Part shown: positions 41,738 through 50,454 of the stretch, in pieces | How the letters are laid out: the number at the start of each line of letters is the position of its first letter | Position numbering within the stretch: position 1 is the stretch's first letter | From: Skermania piniformis | Lineage (GTDB): Bacteria > Actinomycetota > Actinomycetes > Mycobacteriales > Mycobacteriaceae | Direction of reading: 5' to 3' | DNA length: 64,000 nt | Assembly: GCF_019285775.1 (NCBI RefSeq) | Contig: NZ_CP079105.1 | Span: 3,418,603 to 3,482,602 of the forward strand | The notes under the pieces: generated by a model | What the model saw: the letters and a program-made list of their open reading frames with translations, nothing else | What the model was told of the DNA's origin: nothing | The model's database searches: none | Translations under genes and position numbers: made by a program

Positions 41738-42895
41738 TCAGTGCGCCGCGAGCACCAAACCCGCCATCACCCGCACCCCGACCGCGAGCGCGCGCTCGTC
41801 GATGTCGAAGTTGGGCTGGTGTAGGTCCGACTGCGGCCCGGCACCCGACCAGACACCGAGCCGCGCCATCGCCCCCGGCGCCTGCTCCAGATACCAGGAG
41901 AAATCCTCGCCGCCGCCGGACTGTCCGGTGTCGGCCACCGCATCCGGGCCGAGCGTGCGGATCGCGTCCTCGAAGATCCGCACCGAATGCTCGTCGTTCA
42001 CCACCGGCGGCACCCCGCGGCGGTAGTTGAGCTGGTACTGCACCCCGGTCGGCGCCAGCAGGCCGGCGAGAATCTCCCGGATCAGCGGCTCCATCCCCAA
42101 CCAGGTGTCGTGGTTGCCGGTTCGAATCGTGCCGGCCAGGGTTCCGGTTTGCGGAATCGCGTTCGGCGCCCGCCCGGCCCGCACCGCACCCCACACCATC
42201 ACCGTGCTGGTCCGCGGATCGACTCGGCGGCTGAGGATTCCGGGCAGACCGGTGATCACCGTGCCGATCGCGTACACCAGATCCGTGGTCAGATGCGGTC
42301 GGGAGGTGTGGCCGCCGGGCGAGGTGAACACCAGCTCCACCATGTCGGCGGCGGAGGTGATCGGGCCGACCCGGATGCCGACCCGGCCGACCTCCAGGCG
42401 GGGGTCACAGTGCAGCGCGAAGATTCGCGACACCCCGGACATCACCCCGGCCCGGACCAGGTCGAGCGCGCCGCCCGGCATCACCTCCTCGGCCGGCTGG
42501 AAGATCAGCCGCACCCCCACCGGCAACGCCGGCGCCTGCGATAACGCCAGCCCGGCGCCCAGCAGGATGGTGGTATGCGCATCGTGTCCGCAGGCGTGCG
42601 ATACCCCGGGGACGGTAGAGGCGTAGGGCGCACCGGTGAGTTCCTGCATGGGCAGCGCGTCCATATCGGCCCGCAACGCAATTCGGGGTCCGGTGTCCGG
42701 CCCGAGATCACAGAGCAATCCGGTGCTGTCCGGCAGACGGCGCGGCGACAACCCGGCGGCGCGCAGCTTTGCCGCGACGAACTCGCTGGTCGCGCTTTCG
42801 GTCCGAGCCAGTTCCGGGTGCGCATGCAGCTGCCGGCGCCAGCGCGACAGGTCCGCCGTGTGCGATGCCAGCCAGGGCTCGATGAAGTCGTTCAC
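41738..42895 (-). CDS. M20D amidohydrolase (AmiB1-like)
   Basis: A 385-residue zinc peptidase-family amidohydrolase. LHAHPELARTE lies near 22, the metal-site ACGHDAHTTILLGAG near 100, LIFQPAEEVMPGGA near 132 and HCDPRLEVGRVGI near 162, with a dimerisation domain (FTSPGGHTSRPH) and a C-terminal SGGGEDFSWYLE near 340. The family cleaves N-acyl amino acids or similar amides. GTG 42895 overlaps the stop of the paralogue by four bases. The tandem pair is the amiA1/amiB1 arrangement of mycobacteria. Confidence 0.88.
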   Translation of the reverse strand: MNDFIEPWLASHTADLSRWRRQLHAHPELARTESATSEFVAAKLRAAGLSPRRLPDSTGLLCDLGPDTGPRIALRADMDALPMQELTGAPYASTVPGVSHACGHDAHTTILLGAGLALSQAPALPVGVRLIFQPAEEVMPGGALDLVRAGVMSGVSRIFALHCDPRLEVGRVGIRVGPITSAADMVELVFTSPGGHTSRPHLTTDLVYAIGTVITGLPGILSRRVDPRTSTVMVWGAVRAGRAPNAIPQTGTLAGTIRTGNHDTWLGMEPLIREILAGLLAPTGVQYQLNYRRGVPPVVNDEHSVRIFEDAIRTLGPDAVADTGQSGGGEDFSWYLEQAPGAMARLGVWSGAGPQSDLHQPNFDIDERALAVGVRVMAGLVLAAH

Positions 42896-44085
42896 CCGGC
42901 ACGCTCCGCAGCTTCGGCCAACAGTCGGTCCCGTTGCCCGGGGTCGGCGGCAACCTGTGCCACGGTGCGGGCCAGCGCCCGGGCTCCGTCGATCACCGCC
43001 CGGTCGGCCGACGGGCCGATCGCCGCCACCGCGAACTCCGGCTGATGGGTGACCGCACCGTCGGTGTCGATTCCGATGATCGGGTGGATACCGGGGATCA
43101 CCGTGGTGATGTTGCCCATGTCGGTGCTCCCCAGCGGTCGGGATCGCTCGACGTCCGGCGCCAGTGGCCGGCGCCCCAAGCTGCCGATCTGCTCCCGATA
43201 TACCTGCGCCAGAATCGGATCCGGGACGAGTTCCCGATAGGTCGGCGAGACGCTACGGATCTCGTGGGTGCAGCCCGCACCGACCGCGCCGGCCAGGAAA
43301 CAAGTGGTCGCCCGATCGAGCAGGTCGTCCAACGCCGCCGTGCTGGGCGCGCGCAGGTAGTACAGCAACTCGGCCTGCCCCGGAACGATGTTCGGCGCCC
43401 GGCCGCCGTCGGCGACAATGCCGTGTAGCTGCTGGCCCGGGGCCAGATGCTGGCGCAGCAGGCCGATCGCGACCTGGGCGATCGTGGCCGCGTCGCCGGC
43501 ATTGCGGCCGAACTCCGGCGCCGCCGACGCATGTGCTTCCTGCCCGGTGAACGTGATCGCCAGGTCGGCCAGCGCCAGCGAGACCGGCGCGACCACGTCG
43601 AACGGGCCCGGATGCACCATGAGCGCGGCGGCGATCCCGGCGAACGCACCACGTTCCAACATCAACACCTTGCCCCCGCCGCTCTCCTCGGCCGGCGTGC
43701 CGAGCACCCGGACGGTGATGCCGAGCTGATCGGCGACCGCGGCCAGACCGATCCCGGCGCCGACCGCTGCGGCGGCGATGATGTTGTGCCCACAGGCGTG
43801 TCCGATCCCCGGCAATGCATCGTATTCGGCACACAGCCCGATGATCAGCTCGCCGCTGCCGTAGTCGGCGACGAATGCCGTCGCCAGGTCGGCCACCGGC
43901 GTCCGCACCTCGAACCCGCGGCCCCGCAGCAGATCGACCAGCTTGGCGGCGCTGCGGAACTCGACGAATGCCAGCTCCGGCTCCGCATGCAGCGAGTGCG
44001 ACAACGCGATCAGGTCGCTGCGCGCCGCCTCGATCGCCGCATCTATCGCCGACACCGCATCCGGTACCGGCTCGGTGTCGCTCAC
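42892..44085 (-). CDS. M20D amidohydrolase (AmiA1-like)
   Basis: A 397-residue paralogue of its neighbour. LHAEPELAFVEF lies near 31, the metal-site GIGHACGHNIIAAAAVGAG near 88, VLGTPAEESGGGKVLMLERG near 120, MVHPGPFDVV and TGQEAHASAAPE near 165-180, and the C-terminal GSTDMGNITTVIPGIHPIIGI near 340. GTG 44085 (SDTEPVPDAV) is chosen because the family core starts soon after; the region before it is not family-like. A 14-codon open frame (44126-44082) ends on this start. Confidence 0.85.
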   Translation of the reverse strand: MSDTEPVPDAVSAIDAAIEAARSDLIALSHSLHAEPELAFVEFRSAAKLVDLLRGRGFEVRTPVADLATAFVADYGSGELIIGLCAEYDALPGIGHACGHNIIAAAAVGAGIGLAAVADQLGITVRVLGTPAEESGGGKVLMLERGAFAGIAAALMVHPGPFDVVAPVSLALADLAITFTGQEAHASAAPEFGRNAGDAATIAQVAIGLLRQHLAPGQQLHGIVADGGRAPNIVPGQAELLYYLRAPSTAALDDLLDRATTCFLAGAVGAGCTHEIRSVSPTYRELVPDPILAQVYREQIGSLGRRPLAPDVERSRPLGSTDMGNITTVIPGIHPIIGIDTDGAVTHQPEFAVAAIGPSADRAVIDGARALARTVAQVAADPGQRDRLLAEAAERAG

Positions 44086-44141
44086 CGCGGCACCCGCCCG
44101 GCGTCCTCGTGTGGCAGGTAAGCCATGTCGGGGAGGATAGC

Positions 44142-44147
44142 TAGGCT
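44142..44147 (+). promoter_or_regulatory. Candidate -10 box for the purine nucleoside phosphorylase gene
   Basis: TAGGCT ends 8 nt before ATG 44156, again without a ribosome site, as expected for a leaderless transcript. Confidence 0.4.
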
Positions 44148-44155
44148 GGCCGACC

Positions 44156-44953
44156 ATGACCGCAGCAACCACCGCCACGGCCGAGCAGGCCGCGGCGATG
44201 CTGGCCGAACGCACCGGAGTGGCACGGCACCGGGTCGCCGTCGTGCTGGGTTCGGGGTGGCAGGAGGCGGCCGCCGCGTTCGGCGATCCGGTGGCGACCG
44301 TACCGATGAGCGAGCTGCCCGGCTTCGGCCGACCGACCGCACAGGGGCATCGCGGCACGGTGTTGTCGGTCGAGGTCGCCGGGCTGCCGACGCTGGTGCT
44401 GCTCGGCCGCAACCATCTGTACGAGGGCAACCCACCCGCGCAGGTCGCTGCGCCGATCGCCGCCGTCGCTGCCGCCGGGGTGGACACCGTGCTGCTGACC
44501 AACGCGGCCGGCGGCATCCGGGCCGATCTGCCCGTCGGTGCGCCGGTCCTGATCGCCGACCACCTGAACCTGACCGGGGCGAGCCCGCTGGCCGGGGCCC
44601 GGTTCGTGGACCTGGTCGATGCCTACGACCCGGCGCTGCGTCGGCTCGCCCGGAAAATCGCTCCCGACTTGCCCGAGGGCGTATACGCCGGGCTGCGCGG
44701 GCCGCAGTACGAGACGCCGGCCGAGATCGCGATGCTGCGCACGCTGGGCGCCGATCTGGTGGGGATGTCGACGGTGTTGGAGACCATCGCCGCCCGTGCG
44801 CTCGGGCTGCGCGTACTCGGCATCTCGCTGGTCACCAACGCAGCCGCGGGCGTCACCGGGCAGCCGCTCTCGCATGCCGAGGTCCTGGCCGAAGGGCGGG
44901 CAGCGGCGCCCCGGCTGGGCGCATTGCTGCGCGAGCTGGTGAGCCGGCTGTGA
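44156..44953 (+). CDS. Purine nucleoside phosphorylase (trimeric type)
   Basis: A 265-residue trimeric-type enzyme. VLGSGW near 27, [28 protein letters not shown] near 64-92, [17 protein letters not shown] near 112, [31 protein letters not shown] near 181-211 and [22 protein letters not shown] near 222 are all family features; the Asn in LVTNAA is the base-contact residue. It phosphorolyses (deoxy)inosine and guanosine. GTGA overlap with the phosphohexomutase gene below. M. tuberculosis calls the equivalent gene deoD (Rv3307). Confidence 0.93.
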   Translation: MTAATTATAEQAAAMLAERTGVARHRVAVVLGSGWQEAAAAFGDPVATVPMSELPGFGRPTAQGHRGTVLSVEVAGLPTLVLLGRNHLYEGNPPAQVAAPIAAVAAAGVDTVLLTNAAGGIRADLPVGAPVLIADHLNLTGASPLAGARFVDLVDAYDPALRRLARKIAPDLPEGVYAGLRGPQYETPAEIAMLRTLGADLVGMSTVLETIAARALGLRVLGISLVTNAAAGVTGQPLSHAEVLAEGRAAAPRLGALLRELVSRL

Positions 44954-46497
44954 GCCCACTCCGGTTCGGCACCGCCGGTCTGCGTGGCCCGCTCCGCGAC
45001 GGACCGGACGGGATGAACGTCGAGACGGTGGAGCGGGCCACCGCCGGCCTGGCCGCCTGGCTGCAGGGTCGCTGCCTCGGCGGCGGGACGGTGGTGGTGG
45101 GCCGCGATGCCCGGCACGGTTCGGCCGAGTTCGCGACCGCGACCGCCGAGGTCTTCGCCGCGGCGGGATTCGCGGTGCACCTCCTGCCGGAGCCCCTCCC
45201 GACCCCGGTGACCGCGTTCGCCGTGCGAGCGCTGGGCGCGGTGGCCGGGGTACAGATCACCGCCTCGCACAACCCCCGCGGCGACAACGGGTACAAGGTG
45301 TACCTCGACGGGGGCGCCCAGCTGGTCGCGCCGGCCGATGCCGAGATCGAGGCGGCGATCACCGCTGCTGCACCGCCGGCGCGCCGACCGGTTACCCCGG
45401 CGGGCGACGAGATATGGCACAGCTACGTCGAACGTGCCGCCACGCTGCCCCGCGGCTCGGCCCGCGAGCTGCGGATCGTGCTGACTGCGCTGCACGGCGT
45501 CGGGACGACGACGGCGCTTGCGGTGCTTGCTGCGGCGGGCTTCACCGATGTGCATATCGTTGCAGCACAAAGCAATCCCGACCCCGACTTTCCGACCGTG
45601 CCGTTCCCCAACCCGGAGGAGCCGGGCGCCTGCGACCTGTTGCTCGCCGAAGCGGCTGCCGTCGACGCCGACCTGGCGATCGCGCTCGACCCGGACGCGG
45701 ATCGATGCGCCGTCGGCGTTCCGGCGTCCGGGGGGTGGCGGATGCTGCGCGGCGACGAGACCGGGGTGCTGCTCGCCGAGCACGTACTCGCCTGCACCGG
45801 ACCGGACCCCCTGGTGGCCACGACGATCGTGTCCTCCCGGCTGCTCGGCAAGCTCGCCGCGGCTCGGGGCGCCCGGTACGCCGAGACCCTGACCGGGTTC
45901 AAGTGGCTGGTCCGCGCCGGTTCGGGCCTGGTCTACGCCTACGAGGAGGCGATCGGGCACTGTGTCGACCCGGCGGCGGTCCGGGACAAGGACGGGATCA
46001 CCGCGGCCCTGCTCGCCGCCGACCTGGCAGCAACCCTGAAGGATCGGGGCCGGACGTTGCTGGACGTGCTGGACGGCTACGCCGACGAGTTCGGCCCGCA
46101 CGTCGGGGATCAGGTGTCGCTGCGCCGCGACGACGCCGCCGCGGTGCTCGCCCGGCTGCGGGCGGAGCCGCCGCCGACGCTCGTCGGCGAGCCGGTCACG
46201 ATCACCGATTACGCCACCCGCCGGGGACCGCTGCGCACCGACGCGCTGGCCTTGGCGACCGAGCACACCCGGGTGGTGGTCCGGCCGTCCGGCACCGAGC
46301 CGAAGCTGAAGTTCTATCTCGAAGCGTTCGGGGCCGATGCGGCGGAACGGGTTTCGGCCGTGCGGGAGTGGGTGGACCGACTGTCGGCGCTATCGCGGCC
46401 CGAACTGCCGGTCACCGGCGTCGCCCAGGCCGGGCACGATGAAGGCGGCGTCGTCGAGCCGTTCGTCGATCACGCCGACCACCAACCGGACCGGTAG
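44950..46497 (+). CDS. pmmB: Phospho-sugar mutase (PmmB-like)
   Basis: A 515-residue alpha-D-phosphohexomutase. The start [18 protein letters not shown] is typical; the phosphoserine loop [15 protein letters not shown] lies near 102-116, the Mg-binding [10 protein letters not shown] near 250 and the phosphate-binding [17 protein letters not shown] near 444-460. It interconverts phosphomannose or phosphopentose isomers; beside a nucleoside phosphorylase a phosphopentomutase-like role is also sensible. GTG 44950 is coupled to the upstream gene. Its last 36 codons lie antisense to the end of upp, a 108-bp tail-to-tail overlap that looks like a lost stop codon. Confidence 0.87.
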   Translation: MSPLRFGTAGLRGPLRDGPDGMNVETVERATAGLAAWLQGRCLGGGTVVVGRDARHGSAEFATATAEVFAAAGFAVHLLPEPLPTPVTAFAVRALGAVAGVQITASHNPRGDNGYKVYLDGGAQLVAPADAEIEAAITAAAPPARRPVTPAGDEIWHSYVERAATLPRGSARELRIVLTALHGVGTTTALAVLAAAGFTDVHIVAAQSNPDPDFPTVPFPNPEEPGACDLLLAEAAAVDADLAIALDPDADRCAVGVPASGGWRMLRGDETGVLLAEHVLACTGPDPLVATTIVSSRLLGKLAAARGARYAETLTGFKWLVRAGSGLVYAYEEAIGHCVDPAAVRDKDGITAALLAADLAATLKDRGRTLLDVLDGYADEFGPHVGDQVSLRRDDAAAVLARLRAEPPPTLVGEPVTITDYATRRGPLRTDALALATEHTRVVVRPSGTEPKLKFYLEAFGADAAERVSAVREWVDRLSALSRPELPVTGVAQAGHDEGGVVEPFVDHADHQPDR

Positions 46498-47013
46498 CCC
46501 GGACTCGTCGAGCGCAGCGATCCCCGCCGGCGCCGCGATCACGCAGATCGCCGTGATATCGGTGGCGCCCCGATCGGCCAGCAACGAGACCGTGTACCGC
46601 AGCGAACCGCCGGTGGCGAGCATCGGGTCGAGCACGAAGACCACCTGATCGGTGAGGTCCGCCGGCAGTGACTCCAGGTACGGCACCGGCTGGTGGGTGG
46701 CCTCGTCCCGCGCCACCCCGACGAAGCCGACCCGGGACTCGGGAATCAGCGCGCTCGCCTGACTCACCATGCCGAGACCCGCCCGCAGCACCGGGACCAG
46801 CAGGGGCGGCCGGGCGATCCGATAGCCCCGCGCCGGCGCAACCGGCGTTCGGACCTCGAACTCCTCGACCGCCGCCGATCGCATCGCCTCGTAGACGAGC
46901 ATGCTGGTCAACCCCGACAACGCGGCCCGGAAAGCCGCATTGTCCGACCGCTCGTCGCGCATCGTGGTGAGCAGGGTGGCGGCGAGTGGGTGATTTACCA
47001 CGACGGTACGCAT
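46390..47013 (-). CDS. upp: Uracil phosphoribosyltransferase
   Basis: A 207-residue enzyme of normal length. [22 protein letters not shown] near 10, [11 protein letters not shown] near 72, the PRPP loop [21 protein letters not shown] near 127-147, and the C-terminal uracil-binding end [12 protein letters not shown]. It makes UMP from uracil and PRPP. ATG 47013 ([15 protein letters not shown]) is the family start. The 3' end overlaps pmmB by 108 bp. Confidence 0.95.
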   Translation of the reverse strand: MRTVVVNHPLAATLLTTMRDERSDNAAFRAALSGLTSMLVYEAMRSAAVEEFEVRTPVAPARGYRIARPPLLVPVLRAGLGMVSQASALIPESRVGFVGVARDEATHQPVPYLESLPADLTDQVVFVLDPMLATGGSLRYTVSLLADRGATDITAICVIAAPAGIAALDESGLPVRLVVGVIDERLDDAAFIVPGLGDAGDRQFGPR

Positions 47014-47117
47014 GCCATCGACGATAATTCGCCGCCGCAGTCGGGAACCGATTCGCCGCACGAACCGTCCAACCCATCGACGAACACCAGACGAGCTTTT
47101 CGGGGGACGGGGGTCTG

Positions 47118-47426
47118 ATGTCGGATCTGTCGGCGGATGTGGACGGGCTGGTCGCGTTCGGCACGTCCGTGAACGGGCACGGAGCCGAGCTCGCCGCAGC
47201 CGCTGCCGCGGTGGCAGCAGCGGGGCCGGAGTTGTTGACGCCGGTGTTCGGCGCGATCGGAGCGGACTTCGTCGCTGCATTCGGCACCGCACATGCCGGC
47301 CAGGTCGGTGCTCTCACTCGACTCGCCGAGATCTATCACGGCGTGGCCACCACTGCGACGACCAATGCCGCCGGCTACGCCGGAACCGACCGCGCCACGA
47401 CCGCCGCCCTGGCAGGTATCCGATGA
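47118..47426 (+). CDS. EspC-like type VII secretion target (ESX-type helical protein)
   Basis: A 102-residue helical protein rich in Ala, with the layout of DUF2580/EspC-type 'type VII secretion target' proteins: a first helix [19 protein letters not shown], a [19 protein letters not shown] turn, and a second helix [28 protein letters not shown]. No signal peptide. ATG 47118 follows GGGGGACGGGGGTCTG. Its stop overlaps the NlpC/P60 gene start. It is the first of four coupled genes inserted in an otherwise conserved housekeeping block. Confidence 0.65.
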   Translation: MSDLSADVDGLVAFGTSVNGHGAELAAAAAAVAAAGPELLTPVFGAIGADFVAAFGTAHAGQVGALTRLAEIYHGVATTATTNAAGYAGTDRATTAALAGIR

Positions 47427-48448
47427 CCGCCACGTTCCGGATCGGCGTGCCCGAGCTCGATACCCTCGCCCGGCCGATCACGGATCTGCTGTCGGCTTTC
47501 GGGTCGGGCACCCCCGGCGGCACGGACCCGGCCGAGGTCATCCGCACGGCCGCCGAACGGCTCGACACCGTCCACGCCGCCTGCGCCACCGACCTCGGCA
47601 CCCTGGATCGGTCCTGGCAGGGCAGTGCCGCCGCGCAGGCGCTGGACCGGGTGGCCGAAGCCCAGGCTGCGACGGCACAGACGGCCGAACGCGGCACCGG
47701 CATCGCCGAGGTGGTGACCAAGGCCTACGCCGACCTCCGAACGGCGACCACCGACCTGTGCGAAATCCTCGAATCGTTCCGCTCGTTCGCGGCCGCGGCG
47801 GCACCCGCACTCGGAACTCCCACCGGACTGATCGCGCTCGTCGCCGCAGCCTGCGAGCATCTCTCTCGTGCGCTGGCGGTGGTGCGCCGGGTGCACGATC
47901 AGCTTGCGCAGCACGCAATGGCACTCCAAGCGCTGGTCCCGCCGGAACTACCGACCCCGAGCGGGTCCAGCGACGCCGGCCGGACCGAAGCCGCCGACGC
48001 ACACCGGCTGCGCTCGCCCGACCAGAGTGATCCCGCCGCCGGCTCGACCGGCGGTGTGCAGGTTGCCTTGCCGGACGGCAGCACCGCGACCGCCCCGAAC
48101 GAGGCAGCCGCGACCGCGGTGCGCGCCGCACTCGCCCAGCAGGGCGTGCCCTACGTCTGGGGCGGCAACACCCCGGGGCAGGGCCTGGACTGCAGCTCGC
48201 TGACCAAATATGCCTACGGCGAAGCCGGGATCGAGCTTCCCCGGCTGGCCCAGGAGCAAGGCATCGGTCACGCCCAGGTCGACCGATCGTCACTCGCTCC
48301 CGGCGATCTCGCGGTCTGGGACGGCCACGTCGCGATGATCGTCGGCAACGGTCAGATGGTCGAGGCAGGCGACCCGGTGCAGATGTCCCCGATCCGAACG
48401 GAGAACAGCGGAATGCAGTTCTACGGCTTCTACCGACCCACCGCATGA
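47423..48448 (+). CDS. NlpC/P60 (C40) peptidoglycan hydrolase with WXG-like N-terminal domain
   Basis: A 341-residue protein. Residues 1-160 are helical with a W-x-G turn (Trp65 in DRSWQGSAAAQA), like WXG100 proteins. A Ser/Pro linker leads to a C40 peptidase at about 220-341: catalytic Cys257 in GLDCSSLTKYAYG, His302 in GHVAMIVG, and typical GVPYVWGGNTPG before the Cys. There is no signal peptide, so export through a type VII system, using the helical domain with the small partner upstream, is plausible. The enzyme would cut peptidoglycan stem peptides. ATG 47423 overlaps the previous stop. Confidence 0.82.
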   Translation: MTATFRIGVPELDTLARPITDLLSAFGSGTPGGTDPAEVIRTAAERLDTVHAACATDLGTLDRSWQGSAAAQALDRVAEAQAATAQTAERGTGIAEVVTKAYADLRTATTDLCEILESFRSFAAAAAPALGTPTGLIALVAAACEHLSRALAVVRRVHDQLAQHAMALQALVPPELPTPSGSSDAGRTEAADAHRLRSPDQSDPAAGSTGGVQVALPDGSTATAPNEAAATAVRAALAQQGVPYVWGGNTPGQGLDCSSLTKYAYGEAGIELPRLAQEQGIGHAQVDRSSLAPGDLAVWDGHVAMIVGNGQMVEAGDPVQMSPIRTENSGMQFYGFYRPTA

Positions 48449-48768
48449 TCGAGCCGAACGAGCCCCTGCCGTCGGTCACCACCGCGACCCGCCGCAACCG
48501 TTCCGGCACCGTTGCGGTCCGGGCAAACGACCAGGGCCTGCCGGTCGAGATCCGCGTGGAGCGGGCGGAACTGCGGTACGGCGCCGGACCGCTCGCCGCG
48601 CAGATCCTGGCCCTGACCGAGGCAGCGGCTGCGGCCGCGGGACAGCGCCGCCGCGATCTGCTGGCCGCTGCCGGAGTGCAGCTGTCGGTGCTCGACCGGC
48701 TCGGCCTGCCCACCCGGAGCGCCCCGGCCGGGCGGACGACCTCGCCCTCGTGGCGGTATCGAGCATGA
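48445..48768 (+). CDS. Small hypothetical protein of the NlpC/P60 cassette
   Basis: A 107-residue protein with a basic N-terminal part (TATRRNRSGTVAVRANDQGLPVEIRVERAELRYG) and an Ala-rich helix GPLAAQILALTEAAAAAAGQRRRDLLAAAG. The pattern of a beta hairpin then a helix is like that of small proteins accompanying type VII loci, and also resembles YbaB-type proteins, but I cannot name a family. ATG 48445 and the ATGA at its end couple it to both neighbours. Confidence 0.6.
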   Translation: MIEPNEPLPSVTTATRRNRSGTVAVRANDQGLPVEIRVERAELRYGAGPLAAQILALTEAAAAAAGQRRRDLLAAAGVQLSVLDRLGLPTRSAPAGRTTSPSWRYRA

Positions 48769-49121
48769 GCAAGGTAAGGAGCGTGAGTGCTGTGCCGAGC
48801 ATGAATACCCAGGCGGTGCCGAGCATGAGTACCGAGATGGACGCGCTCATCAATCGCGTGACCGCGCAGCAGGAGTACCTGGAACAGGCGCTCGACGACC
48901 TGGGCGCCATCCGGGCCCGGTACGCCAGCGCCGACGGGGCGGTGACCGCCGAAGTCGCCGGTAGCGGCGCATTGGTCGGGCTCGACCTGGCCGAGGCGAT
49001 CACCCGTCGACCGGCTGCCGAAGTGGGTCCGCTGATCATCGACACCGTGCAGCAGGCGGCGACCCTGGCCGCCGTGCAGCGGGACGAGATCATGGCCCGG
49101 CTGCAGAACTACATCCGCTGA
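48765..49121 (+). CDS. YbaB/EbfC-family DNA-binding protein (EspL-like context)
   Basis: A 118-residue protein whose last 85 residues fit YbaB/EbfC: an N-terminal coiled helix INRVTAQQEYLEQALDDLGAIRARYAS, then DGAVTAEVAGSGALVGLDLAE, then a C-terminal helix ending MARLQNYIR. YbaB proteins form dimers that bind DNA; similar ones (EspL) occur in ESX loci. ATG 48765 overlaps the previous stop. The first 30 residues include an imperfect 24-nt duplication (AVPSMNTQ / AVPSMSTE), so a later start is possible. Confidence 0.72.
   Translation: MSKVRSVSAVPSMNTQAVPSMSTEMDALINRVTAQQEYLEQALDDLGAIRARYASADGAVTAEVAGSGALVGLDLAEAITRRPAAEVGPLIIDTVQQAATLAAVQRDEIMARLQNYIR
48789..48836 (+). repeat. 24-nt imperfect tandem duplication in the YbaB-like gene
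   Basis: Units at 48789-48812 and 48813-48836 encode AVPSMNTQ and AVPSMSTE, differing at a few bases. Confidence 0.75.
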
Positions 49122-49163
49122 CCGAGAGTTCAGGTCGAATGGTTCCGACCGGGCATCTGTCGA

Positions 49164-49169
49164 TAGGCT
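49164..49169 (+). promoter_or_regulatory. Candidate -10 box of a leaderless promoter
   Basis: TAGGCT ends 6 nt before ATG 49176, with no ribosome site between. Same arrangement as at 41074. Confidence 0.45.
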
Positions 49170-49175
49170 TCCGCC

Positions 49176-50396
49176 ATGGCATCTGGAGACATCGTCCCGA
49201 TCGAACTCGGTCTGACCCGGGGCGATCTGGTCACCCTGCGGGCGCCCCGCTGGCGCGAGGGCGACGACGAGTGGGAGGCGTTCCTCGGGCACGGCGATGC
49301 GCTGTACGGCTTCAATTCGATTGCCGAGCTGGCCGCATTCATCCGATCGGATGCCGACAACGATCTGGTCGACCACCCTTCCTGGCGTGTGGTCACCGCA
49401 CTGTCGGCTGCCGAACTGGAACCCGACGACGAGCACTCGTTCGACCTGGTAGGGGTACCGGAACTCGCCGCCAGCGATCCGGACGCGGAGATCGTGACCG
49501 AACTCGAGGACACCCTGGAGATTGCTCGCTCGATCGGCGAGGTCTGCGAACTCGACGCCGTCACCGAGTTCTTCGATGGGCATACCATCCTCGGCGCGCT
49601 GCCGGCCGGGATGAGCGCGTTCGCCGGGCGCGAAGGTGAGGCGCTGTGGGATCGGATCGGCGCCGCGATCGCGGACGGCTGGGACGACGTGCTGAACGCG
49701 ATCGACAAGGTGATCAGCATCCCGTCGGTGCCGGCGAACGCCGTCGCGGTGGCCGAGGCCGAACTTCTGGCCGCGGATGCGAACACCGTCGACGCCGACG
49801 ACGACGCCGAGGAGGCCGCGGAGTTCGAGACGGTCGAGGACGACGATCCCGGTTTCTGGGATGAGGTCGGAATCGACCCAATCAAGATCATTACCACCGA
49901 CGGCCAGTGGTACACCCTGCGTTGCTATCTCGACGAGGAGCCGATCTTCCTCGGTACCGACGGCACCATCACCCTGCTCCGATCCGAGCGCGCCCTGGCC
50001 CGGCATCTCGCCGACGACCACGAGCATGATCTGGCCACCGTCAGCACCTACGGCACGGTGCAGACCGCCGCCACCGACGGGGCGCTGGAGATCGAGGTGA
50101 CCGACGAGAACATCTACGTGCTCACCGGGTTGAGCGACGACCTGGCCGTCGGGGCCGAAGCGGTCGACGCCGAGCAGCTAGATCTGGCGGTCGAATTGTT
50201 CACCGATGCGGCCGATTACGCCGACGACGACTCGGTGGAGGCGGCGCTGGCCGCTTCGACTCCACTCGGTTGGTACGTCTCCTACCTGCTCGATCCCGAT
50301 CCGAGCCGGCTCGCGCCGAGCCCGCCGTTCGAGACCGAGTCCACCGCGTGGCGAGCCTTGGAGCAACAGTTCGAGTCGCGATTGCGCAAGATCTGA
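49176..50396 (+). CDS. Rv3311-like conserved hypothetical protein
   Basis: A 406-residue, very acidic soluble protein (many Asp-Glu runs, for example residues 203-227 between the two halves). The opening ASGDIVPIELGLTRGDLVTL followed by PRWREGDDEWEAFLG is close to what I remember of Rv3311. Two similar halves can be seen: both contain a strand-rich segment about a primary structure 'L..G.D......S...LA.......DLA..' (near 40-60 and 255-285), suggesting an internal duplication. No enzyme motif, signal peptide or membrane segment. Function unknown. Confidence 0.75.
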   Translation: MASGDIVPIELGLTRGDLVTLRAPRWREGDDEWEAFLGHGDALYGFNSIAELAAFIRSDADNDLVDHPSWRVVTALSAAELEPDDEHSFDLVGVPELAASDPDAEIVTELEDTLEIARSIGEVCELDAVTEFFDGHTILGALPAGMSAFAGREGEALWDRIGAAIADGWDDVLNAIDKVISIPSVPANAVAVAEAELLAADANTVDADDDAEEAAEFETVEDDDPGFWDEVGIDPIKIITTDGQWYTLRCYLDEEPIFLGTDGTITLLRSERALARHLADDHEHDLATVSTYGTVQTAATDGALEIEVTDENIYVLTGLSDDLAVGAEAVDAEQLDLAVELFTDAADYADDDSVEAALAASTPLGWYVSYLLDPDPSRLAPSPPFETESTAWRALEQQFESRLRKI

Positions 50397-50400
50397 TCAC

Positions 50401-50454
50401 CAGCCGATCAGCACGACTCAGCCGATCAGCACGACTTACCCGATCAGCACCGCA
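50401..50454 (+). repeat. 18-nt tandem repeat, three copies, at the add 3' end
   Basis: Units 50401-50418 and 50419-50436 are identical; 50437-50454 is a diverged third copy. The third copy is the last coding part of the minus-strand adenosine deaminase gene, and the add stop lies at the junction, so the other two copies are untranslated duplicates of the gene end. Confidence 0.9.

Noticed and set aside
44623-46266. Minus-strand open frame opposite the purine phosphorylase and pmmB genes
   Set aside because: Composition is that of a frame shadow and the plus-strand proteins carry full family motifs.
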